A stretch of 11,877 nucleotides of DNA from Saprospiraceae bacterium (GTDB lineage: Bacteria > Bacteroidota > Bacteroidia > Chitinophagales > Saprospiraceae), in assembly GCA_016717105.1 (NCBI GenBank), contig JADKGF010000053.1:1-11877 (forward strand), written 5' to 3'. Positions 1 to 8,000 of the stretch are shown here, in pieces. The notes under the pieces are model-generated. The model made no database searches. It was not told the DNA's origin and was given only the letters and a program-made list of their open reading frames with translations. Positions within the stretch are counted from its first letter, which is position 1. Every line of letters starts with the position of its first letter. Position numbers and translations under genes: made by a program.

Positions 1-314
1 AATTGGTACGATCATACGCAAGTAGTACCATTCGGCCTTGCACCATGTTCAGTCAGTTCTTGTGGTATATTAGGATGTTTTGGTGTACCCTTGGGGAACA
101 AGTGGGCAATTAACAAATGCGCCGTACCAGTTTATGCCATACCTTCGTGTCGAGACCGACCTTATAAGTAATGTTGACAGTAATGGTTTGATTGATGGAT
201 CTAGAATAACAGCACTTTGAGACGGTTTTTCGATTGAATTTGAGATTCCTTCTACAGATGGAACTTTGGTTATACCAACAGGTATGTCCCTGACTGTAAG
301 TATAAGTTTGGCAT
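1..314 (+). CDS. 3' part of a hypothetical protein, broken
   Basis: I do not recognise this gene. Reading the plus strand, frame 1 (NWYDHTQVVPFGLAP) passes into frame 2 near the G run at 93-96, then continues as PYQFMPYLRVETDLISN and DGFSIEFEIPSTDG. There is one in-frame TGA near 219, and a TAG at 314 that may be the real stop. The text alternates hydrophobic and polar residues like a beta-rich secreted protein and includes SNVDSNGLIDG. The gene begins before the window. The opposite strand has an 83-residue open frame over the same bases. I prefer the plus reading because its codon choice and composition look more protein-like, but this is a judgement, not proof. If the TAG is an error, frame 2 stays open to about 395. 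Confidence 0.4.
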
Positions 315-462
315 AGGACATAAACAGAATAATTAAAAAACGAGACTACACTTTTTTGCGTATAGCAAATTTTTTTAAAGAAGTTAGTAAAATATAATAT
401 CAAGTGATAATACATTATATTTGAAATTTTATTTGAATTTCTTATTTTTTAAGAAATTTATT
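315..462. other. AT-rich intergenic region with hairpin
   Basis: This short region lies between two converging genes. It contains a perfect 9-bp inverted repeat, AATTTCTTA at 436-444 and TAAGAAATT at 450-458, with a five-base T loop. A wider pair, ATTTGAAT at 431-438 and ATTCAAAT at 465-472, surrounds it. It could be a bidirectional terminator for the converging genes. The stem is all A/T except one pair, so it would be weak. Confidence 0.4.
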
Positions 463-1107
463 TTATTCAAATATTATTACAAATATAAAAAAAAGCAGAC
501 TATCATACAAGTCATAACTAATGTATTCATTGCTATTTCCAGCACCTTTGACTTCATCTATTGTTTCGAAATTTTGGCCATTTGATGATCTTTCTATAGA
601 AAAATAATCATTGTTGGTTTCAGATTCAGTTCCGAAAGACAATTTGGTCATTTTACCCAAATCAGATATTTCAAAATTTACAAAATTGACTGAAAGTGGT
701 GACAAAGAAATGTTGGACGTTAAAACAGTACAGTCACCATTGCCTGGTCCATCATAAGTGAAAGTAAAATTGGTCGTTGGTTGGTTGCAAGGAACAGTAT
801 ATGTGATGGTATAGTTTCCCACAAACGACGAATTAAAAGTAAACGGTGAAGTCGAGTCAGTGATATTAGCCGGGTTGGTTACAGAATTAATGGTCGTCAT
901 CCCAGAACTAGAAGAGATAGTAATTGTATTTGCACCATTTGAATTTGATGCATTGAAATTCAATACAGTTGTAAAGGTACAAGATGCGCCGCTAGAACTT
1001 ATCAAATTTGTTGTTCCACCTGTGATTTGGCAATCTTGACCTTTTAGGGCAAATCCACAGAAAAGTACGAAGATAAAAACTGCTAGTTGAGTATAAATTT
1101 TGTTCAT
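463..1107 (-). CDS. Secreted protein, C-terminally truncated (T9SS tail lost)
   Basis: The open frame gives 214 residues and is one of the few unbroken frames here. It starts at ATG (1105-1107) with a classic signal peptide: MNKIYTQ, a hydrophobic core AVFIFVLFCGFAL, and likely cleavage after KGQ. The mature part is Ser/Thr/Asn-rich and beta-like, with Cys residues at DCQITGG, SCTF, PCNQ and DCTV. Near the C-terminus comes LSVNFVNFEI, then NDYFSIERSSNGQNFETI and KGAGNSN. This is the segment that in Bacteroidota secreted proteins normally precedes 'YYRIKQTD' and a T9SS sorting domain. Here the protein instead stops making sense after YDLYD and ends in SLLFFIFVIIFE, translated from a T-rich terminator-like tract. 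So the tail needed for T9SS export is missing, and function is unknown. The neighbour at 1573-2627 is a relative that keeps its tail. Confidence 0.8.
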   Translation of the reverse strand: MNKIYTQLAVFIFVLFCGFALKGQDCQITGGTTNLISSSGASCTFTTVLNFNASNSNGANTITISSSSGMTTINSVTNPANITDSTSPFTFNSSFVGNYTITYTVPCNQPTTNFTFTYDGPGNGDCTVLTSNISLSPLSVNFVNFEISDLGKMTKLSFGTESETNNDYFSIERSSNGQNFETIDEVKGAGNSNEYISYDLYDSLLFFIFVIIFE

Positions 1108-1136
1108 TTTAAATTAAATTTTCGTGTTTATTGTTT

Positions 1137-1144
1137 CAAAAATA
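1137..1144 (-). promoter_or_regulatory. Candidate Bacteroidota -7 element
   Basis: On the minus strand this reads TATTTTTG, matching the Bacteroidota -7 consensus TAnnTTTG. It lies 29 bases upstream of the ATG at 1107, a plausible leader length. I see no good TTTG at the -33 position, so the call rests on the -7 box and position alone. Confidence 0.35.
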
Positions 1145-1500
1145 ATGCCAATCATGTAAAATTTGGTTCTGACGTATGAATCATGATATTAGCTTCATAT
1201 TTCATAATAAATTATAAATTATTTAACAAAATCAGACTTAAAGATTATCAGTTTATAAATCAATATTTCATAAGGTAGAATAAGTTACTATATTTATTCT
1301 ACAAATCAACCAATTGTACGCATTATAATAAATTGAATATGTAACAATATTAAAATCAATTGCTTGTTGTTCGTTTTTGTGGCTTTCGTTTTATATATTA
1401 AATAAAAAACAAAATAATGGCTTGCCTATTTTTATGTAAGACGAAATAAAATTAATGGGACACACTTTTTTAGCTTAATTTGTGGCAATTTTCACAATTA
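1145..1500. other. AT-rich intergenic region, no gene seen
   Basis: No reading frame here looks coding. The stretch is strongly AT-rich and lies between the start of the truncated gene and the terminator of its upstream neighbour. It presumably holds the upstream promoter elements of the 463-1107 gene. I see no RNA gene or mobile-element end. Confidence 0.5.
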
Positions 1501-1534
1501 AAAAAGCAGACCAATTTACATTGACCTGCTTTTA
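1501..1534 (-). terminator. Intrinsic terminator of the 1573-2627 gene
   Basis: The arms AAAAGCAG (1503-1510) and CTGCTTTT (1527-1534) form an 8-bp stem. Inside it CAAT (1513-1516) and ATTG (1521-1524) can extend the stem beyond a small internal mismatch, leaving a four-base loop. On the minus strand the stem is followed by a run of six T (1506 down to 1501). It lies 38 bases after the TAA at 1573-1575, where a terminator of that gene should be. Part of it is repeated at 489-500. Confidence 0.75.
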
Positions 1535-1572
1535 AAAAATTTAATTATTTTGCCTTGATCAAGGCGATATTA

Positions 1573-2627
1573 TTAAAACTTCAATATTCTGATAGTTTGA
1601 TCCATTACTTTTACGAAGTAAACACCGGCTTGCAATGTCTCGATTGATAGCGACTGATCACCTGAAAGTGCCATATGTCTTTGTACTTCCTGACCGCCAG
1701 TATTATATATTACCACATCATAAATTATCCCAACTCTGAAGTTACATTCAGTTTTCCATCTGTTCTATTGGGAGAAACTATGACATTTTTGGTCTGGTGA
1801 CGGACTGATCGGATCTCTGTGTAGCTGTATGCACCATCATAATCTGTTTGTTTGATACGATAGTAGTTTATGCCTGCTAATGGACTTTCATCTACAAATT
1901 CATTAACTCAACTTGATTGCTGTTACGGCACCTTTGATTTCTCCTATGGCATCAAAACCTGCCATCACCAGATCTTTCGATGGTAAAGTAGTCGTTGTTT
2001 CTATTTCGGAAGCGGTAAGGAATGATAAGTATGAAAATGATTTTCCATTTTTGTATAGAAGTTTCTAAACACTGCGGCAGCACTAACCTAAGCAGTTCAC
2101 CTGTGCCTGAATTAGAAGATCAGTCTCTGGCACCAGCACCAGACAGAAGCTACCTTCATCTCTTATAGAAGAATTAGCTCTATAACCCAACAGTTGTTCC
2201 AGCATCACTTCATACCTCACTGGATTAGCACATGTTTAGGAAACAGAAGAGATCTCCGTCTAGTAAGTTCTTCAGCAGTTCCATTGAAGTTCAATACACC
2301 CATTTGCTAAACCTAACAAATCCGAATCATTTGTATCAAACTCACCAGGACTTGCTGCAGAAATTTGCATTTGTAATAGTTTAATAGATATTGTAGTTGC
2401 TGTACAGAGGGCACTGATACAATTTGGAATACACAGCAGGGTTCGGTACAGTATCACCTGTTACATTGCAACCCGATCCCCAGTTGTACAATCTGGAAGC
2501 TGTAGTTGAGCAAGATTGACGCTGAATTTTGACCAATATCCCTGAAACTGAAACTACAGGAATGTCCACTTTCCGTTCTGTAAAGAATAGATAAGAATGC
2601 ATTAATATTAACAAAAAAAACTCTCAT
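1573..2627 (-). CDS. Secreted protein with T9SS sorting domain, frameshifted
   Basis: This reconstructed minus-strand gene ends at TAA 1573-1575. The C-terminus is a clear T9SS type A sorting domain: SPNRTDGKLNVTSELG, then YDVVIYNTGGQEVQ, SIETLQAGVYFVKV and a final TIRILKF. Just before it lies FVDESPLAGINYYRIKQTD and YDGAYSYTEIRS, with GEIKGA (about 1930-1950) and ASEIET further upstream. The order is that of the truncated neighbour at 463-1107, so the two look like paralogues. The N-terminal half is pieced from 2381-2614 (SRLYNWGSGCNVTGDTVP) and 2272-2370 (AASPGEFDTNDSDLLGLANG). I place the start at ATG 2625-2627 because it begins MRVFFVNINAFLSIL, a signal-peptide-like run, before a shift into the next frame. 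At least seven frame changes are needed. The sorting domain implies export through T9SS to the surface or medium. The specific function is unknown. Confidence 0.72.
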
Positions 2628-2886
2628 AAGCTGTTAAATTTTGTTATTAAATGGTTGAATTTAATGAGTGAATTGTAAAATATGCGACAAATCTATTAGT
2701 TTGTTTTCGATTAATACTTACATTTTATATGAATTTTTTGTGAATATTTTTGATGATTTTTGTGAATTTTTATAACGCTTATTAAATAGTAATGAATACA
2801 TATTTTGTAAATGTGTAATATATCTGGATTGAGAAATATTTTTTAAAATTAGTTAATATTAATTAATACCTTCGCCAAGTAATTTA
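2628..2886. promoter_or_regulatory. Divergent intergenic region with 11-bp direct repeat
   Basis: This AT-rich region separates the diverging 1573-2627 (minus) and 2887-3977 (plus) genes and must hold promoters for both. TTTTTGTGAAT occurs twice in the same orientation, at 2735-2745 and 2757-2767, spaced 22 bp start to start, close to two helical turns. A TATTTTTG box (2745-2752, plus strand) overlaps the first repeat. It fits the Bacteroidota -7 consensus but lies 135 bases from the downstream start. There is a palindromic TTAATATTAA near 2852. No coding frame is visible. Confidence 0.45.
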
Positions 2887-3977
2887 CTGAAATTGAACAA
2901 ATTATTTTCTTTTATAATCTTTTTGTGCTTTGCCATTCGCCTATTGGGTCAATATAGTCATGTTCCCGTGTTGCCAGGTATGACAGGCAATACATTGATA
3001 AACAATTTGACCATATCGCCACAAGCCATCCATAATATTGGACTATAGTGCCGTCAGACACCATGTTTTGAAGATTGACCGCGTCGCAGATTCATTAGAA
3101 TGTATTTACACTGGGATGAAACTTCCCCTTTGCCAGAGATGGTCAAGATCCAACAGAATACGTATATCTCGATGGTCAACCAAACGGTATCAACACTGAA
3201 CATACATGGCCAAAGGGATTGGGAGCAACAGGTTCTGCCCAAAGGATATGCATCACTTGTATCCTTCTAGGTGAAATCAATTCGGATAGATGCAATTTCC
3301 CTTTCGGAAATATACCTGATGCACAAACGGAAATATGGTATTACAAAAATACAGAAAGAACTAGTGTACCAACAAATTTTAGGATGCTTATTCAGTAATC
3401 AGAGTGTACAAATGGCAAATTCGAACCAAGAGAAAGCGTAAAAGGCGATATAGCTAGATCGTTATTTATTTTACACAATGTGCAAAGCACAGGCTGATGC
3501 AGCCGATCCAACATTTTTCCAACAAATGAAAAGTGATATTTGCCAATGGCACTATGATGATCCGTAGATAGAAAGAGTGGGAGAGAAATCAAAAATTGCG
3601 CACTATCAAGGTGGAAAGGAAAATCCATTTGTCCTTGATTGTTCGTTGATATCTAGGGCATATTGCAATAATATTGATCAAGCATGTGAAGGCCTTTAAT
3701 TAGCGCGTTCAGAATGGCAGAAGAGAACGCACTGCTCATTTTTCCGAATCCCAGACATGGGACGTTTTTCATAAGACTTCATGCAAATAATGATATTGCA
3801 ATACATTGTTGATATCAAGAAACATGCTTGGACAAACCATATTTTACGAGGATATGATGAAAATGGAGAGAATATAGTTGAAATTGATATTAATGATCAT
3901 TTATCTGGCTTTACATTATCACGCTAAAAGATATTAGCAGTAATATAAGCAATAGAACTTTATACCTTAAATATTGA
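2887..3977 (+). CDS. Extracellular endonuclease I family nuclease with T9SS tail
   Basis: This gene is reconstructed across about ten frameshifts. It opens with a signal peptide, KLNKLFSFIIFLCFAIRLLGQ. The first codon is CTG at 2887, probably a misread ATG, with TTG at 2893 as an alternative. The body matches endonuclease I (EndA/Vvn family, Pfam Endonuclease_1). It shows ECIYTGMKLPLP, YVYLDGQPNGINTEHTWPKG (EHTWPK at 3198-3215), DMHHLYPS (3245-3268), EINSDR.NFPFG, ESVKGDIARSLF, FFQQMKSDICQWHYDDP and YQGGKENPFVLDCSLISRAY. In the family's beta-beta-alpha metal fold, the Glu-His of EHTWP and the Asn of INSDR are expected to be metal ligand, general base and metal ligand, and all are present. The tail from about 3726 is a T9SS sorting domain: LLIFPNPRHGTFFIRL, NMLGQTIFYED, VEIDINDHLSGFYIITL and TLYLKY before TGA 3975-3977. 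It likely degrades extracellular DNA or RNA. Confidence in the family is high, while exact residues at the frame joins are uncertain. Confidence 0.88.
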
Positions 3978-4113
3978 CGATATTTGATGTTTATCATTCT
4001 GTATAAGTTATTTTTTAGGATTGAACTTATCCACAAAATTAATTTAATAATTATTATGCTAAATTGAAATTTTATCCTTAACTTTGGTTGTCATATACCT
4101 TAGGATTATCGAA
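3978..4113. other. Intergenic region before the response regulator
   Basis: Short AT-rich gap. ATAAGT (about 4003-4008) and ACTTAT (about 4025-4030) form a weak 6-bp inverted repeat that could end transcription of the nuclease gene. No histidine kinase or other coding text is visible. Confidence 0.3.
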
Positions 4114-4838
4114 ATGATAAAAGTTGCAGTTATAGATGATGAAATATATTGTGTAGATGTCATAGAGACACTACTCGAGAAACAATTTTCCCAAAATCAA
4201 CGCAGTAAAATCTTTTACAAATCCAATAGAAGCGGTAAAAGAAATCCCGTTTTTGGATATCGACATCTTATTTTGTGATATTTCAATGCCAGAGTTAAGT
4301 GGTTTTGAAGTACTCTCGGCAACTTATGCCATTCTCCTTCAAAGTGGTTTTTACTACGGCATATAATAATCATGCAATCCGAGCATAAAGATATGGTGCA
4401 TTGGATTACCTACTAAAACCAATATCAGCAGAAGATCTGAAAGACTGCTTTAACATGTTCTTCCTTCGATAATTAGAGACAAAAAGGAAAATGAAAATTT
4501 GGGTAAAAACATCAAAAGATATGTGGTACAAATTCTGATGGTATCATTTTTATTCCACTCAAAGATATCACCTATTGTCAGTCAGAAAAGGAATTACACA
4601 ACTTTTATTTATTAAATGGAAAAAAATTATTACATCCAAAACCATGAAAGAATACGAACAAGTATTAGAATGTAACGGCTTTTATCGTATTCACAATAGT
4701 TTCATTATAAATTTAAATTTTGTAGAAATGGTTGTAAAAGGTGATGGCGGGTCAATCATTGTAAACGGTTCAAAGATTCCAACAAGCAGAACCAAAAGAC
4801 CTGAGATATTAGACGTGTTAAAAAGATATCGCGAATGA
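4114..4838 (+). CDS. LytTR-family response regulator, frameshifted
   Basis: The chosen start is ATG 4114-4116, giving MIKVAVIDDEIYCVDVIETL. An earlier in-frame start would add only a non-conserved leader. The receiver domain follows: the acidic pair in VIDDE, then in the next frames FLDIDILFCDISMPELSG, whose Asp in CDISMP is the phosphate acceptor, VFTTAYNNHAI with the conserved Thr, and GALDYLLKPI with the conserved Lys. The C-terminal LytTR DNA-binding domain occupies about 4540-4838: KGITQLLFI, KIITSKTMKEYEQVLE, FYRIHNSFIINLNFV, GSIIVNGSKIPTSRTKR. The total is about 240 residues, normal for this family. At least four frameshifts fall between 4200 and 4580. The partner kinase is not in the window. 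Such regulators pair with LytS/YehU-type kinases. Position between a nuclease and a surface protein suggests it may control one of them, but that is inference. Confidence 0.9.
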
Positions 4839-5052
4839 TTTTTTTGGTGGAATGATGTTCTACAAAATACGCGATCTAACAGCATTTATATTTGTGATAT
4901 ATTCATTAAAATGACAGACTTTCTAATTTGAAAAGAAGCTTAATTTAATTTCTGAATTATGCAATTTACTAAGTAATACTCACTAATTACTTTCTAGTAA
5001 AATTGAAGAAGCTCGAATAGTTATTTTTGTTTTTACAATAAATTAAACAAAG
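4839..5052. other. Intergenic region upstream of the giant gene
   Basis: AT-rich and without a convincing coding frame. Its right end holds the probable promoter and leader of the giant gene. No strong terminator hairpin for the regulator gene is visible. Confidence 0.4.
5022..5029 (+). promoter_or_regulatory. Candidate Bacteroidota -7 element of the giant gene
   Basis: TATTTTTG fits TAnnTTTG and lies 23 bases upstream of ATG 5053. The same octamer occurs at a similar place upstream of the minus-strand gene starting at 1107. No clear TTTG sits at the expected -33 position. The short AT-rich leader AAACAAAG before the ATG has no canonical Shine-Dalgarno, as is usual in this phylum. Confidence 0.4.
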
Positions 5053-8000
5053 ATGAGCAAGATTATTACAAACACTATTGCTTGCAATTTGCTTATTTCT
5101 TACTATCACTTGTTTTGCAGACAATAGATATTGGGTGGGAGGAACAGGAAGTTGGACACAAACTGCTCATTGGTCTTTGACAAGTGGAGGCGCTGGAGGT
5201 GCTAGCGTCCCAACTTCAAGTGACAATGTCATAATTAATACAGCTTCTGGATCATCATTTATTATTACTTATGATGGTAGCCCTACTTTTAATAATCTGG
5301 TGTCTACTGGTTCAAATAATTTTGTTTATTTGGGTCTGCCTCGGTGACTGTTACAGTTTTGGGATCTTTAGAAATAGGTGCTACCAACTTCTCATACCTT
5401 TGTGGAACTTACAATTTTGCTTCTTCAAATACAGGTAATACAAATCACCTAAACAACGTTGGAAATTCTACAGCGGCAAGATTGCTTTTTTCAGGATCAG
5501 GGACTTGGACATTCCTTACAAATATTAATAATTCAAATAACATAATTGAACAAAATAACGGAACGCTCATAGCAAATAATAAAACGATTGTAGCTAAGGA
5601 GTATAAATCAGTACTAAAATGTTTGCACAATCTTGATATAACTAATTCTACACTAAATTTAACACAATATTTTACGGTTCTCCAAGCCTCAATTTTATTG
5701 GTACTAACTCAGTGATCAATTTTACAAGTAATATTTCAGAATTGAGATCATGTATTGGTGTAAGTTTTAATATGATCAATTTTACAGCTACTCTCAAATG
5801 TCCCACGAATTATGGAAAAGTTGATAACACCAATGACAATTGTACTTTTGCGAAAATAAGATTCAATCATCATGGATTTGTGTTGGGCAACCATACTATA
5901 GATTCAATTTCCATTTTCTCTGGGAAAACACTTAGCCTAGGTGCAAATAATACCCAACATATTAATAATTTCTCCATAAATGGCAGTTGTTTGTATTCAT
6001 TTACGACTTTGCAATCTACATTAGCAGGAACACGGGCAACGATAAGTAACATGGGAACATCAGTTGACTTAGATCATATGAATATTCGAGATATCAACGC
6101 AATCGGTGGAGCAACTATACATCCTATAATACCAACGATTTGGGCACAATTTAGGTGGGGTATTTCAAAATGGTCGAAATTTATACTGGGTTGGTGGCTC
6201 TGGAAGTTGGAAGGAATCATCACATTGGTCATTAACTTCAGGTGGCCCTGGTGGAGAATGTTTACCTTTAGAATACGACAACGTTTTCATTGATGAAAAT
6301 TCATTTACCAGTAATGGAACAATAAATATTAGGGAGCCAAATATAATTTACAAAATGAATAATCTACATGCAGGAGATAATGATAATCTAGTTATGATTT
6401 CAGTTGATTCGACTGGGATTGTCGAAATTTTTGGTGACATAATAGCAAATAGTAATTTAACAATTTTTGATTTCAATCCTATTTATGCTACATCCAAATT
6501 GATTTTAAAGGCAAATACAACGGCAGCAAATCCTAAGATTATAGATTCAAATAATTGTATTTTTTCTATTAAAACTGAAATAAATGGCCCTTAGTCATTA
6601 TGAGTTACTTAGTGATTTTATTTCAATAGATACATCCGCTCATTTCAGCTCGATCAAAACTAATGCCATGACTTCAATCTTGGCCCATTCACTATGTCAA
6701 GTGGGACGGAACTCAATATGAGCACATCTAATGCTACTATTCAAAAACTCATTTATTCAAAAACGCTGGATCGACTTTGATTCAATCCGGCAGTAACTTT
6801 ATATTCCAATCAACCTGGCTGGTTCAATAAATGTCCAAATCAAATTTTAGATACCCTTATATTTTACAGTGAGAACAGTACTTTTAATGGAAATAACAAC
6901 ACGGTAAATTATATAAAACAAATTGGCGTTAGTGGCAAAATTAAATATAGGCGCACTCACATCAACCTTAAAAAAGTAGAGTGTTACAATGATTTTAGGA
7001 ATATACAATCCACAACTTATTGACACTTTAATTCTTTATCCAGCGACAGATGTACATTAAATAATTTAACAATTGTTGACTCATTAAGGGCAGTAATTGT
7101 GGCATGGGCCAAATTCTTTTGCAAGGTAACACTCCTACAGTCAATGCATTATTATCGTCTAAGGCTATACATGTAAGTGGATGTATAATAACTGGATTTA
7201 AATTTCTCACAATTGGCTGGTGTAGGAAGTATGACAGCTATTAGCAGTTCAAATTTTGAGGTAATACAAATGTACAATTTACAAACAACACTTCTCGCAC
7301 ATTATATTGGGTAATGGTGAAGGAGATTGGATTGATGATTGGCACTGGTCAAATAGTAGTGGCGGATCACCCAATGAATGTATCAACACAACTTGATACC
7401 GTCATTTTTGATACCAATTCTGGCTTCATTACAGGCAATGATAGAATATTTTTAAATAGTAATTTAATATACTGTAAAGATGTTATTTGTTTAAATACGG
7501 TAGGACCAGTTATAAAATTCCACACTATTCTTCATCTTTAAATTCAATATAAAAGGTAATTTACTGGCTCGCCAAATTCACGTTTCGGAACTTTAACCTT
7601 CAACAAAACAAATGGATCTTCTAATTTCATACAGAATGGAAGTCAAATTTCAACCATAAATATTTACAGCACTCTTATCTTTAATGCAATAGATAGTATA
7701 AATATAAGTGCATTGTCTTTACCTACGGGCACATTTGATAGTAATACTAAGAAAGTAAAGTAAACTCTTTGAATGGTTCAAACGCTTCTACTGTGTGTAT
7801 TTTAGATTCTTCATATGTAGAAGTATTTGGCATTTCGGTACCTGAATAAACTTGTCAGCAATACCCACTTATTTTAACATAATTGGAACATCATTTAACG
7901 TTGGCGCCAATCGAAACCTGTGGAAAGTGGTATTTGAACAAAATAATGTTACGTTATCCATGACTGCATCGCAAGTAGAATATATAGAAGTTGGAACATT

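Noticed and set aside
1145..1500. Small RNA or tRNA gene in the long gap
   Set aside because: The region is very AT-rich and I found no cloverleaf, conserved T-loop or strong stable stem apart from the terminator at 1501-1534.
463..2627. Insertion sequence causing the truncation near 500
   Set aside because: No terminal inverted repeats, target duplication or transposase text are visible near the junction. The 12-base match is to a local terminator arm instead.
3054..3628. Minus-strand open frames at 3054-3242 and 3392-3628
   Set aside because: They lie opposite the endonuclease I gene, whose catalytic motifs EHTWPK and DMHHLYPS are clear on the plus strand.
5445..6052. Minus-strand open frames inside the giant gene
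   Set aside because: Modules 1 and 2 read through here on the plus strand with typical Asn/Ser/Thr-rich beta text. The minus products show nothing recognisable.
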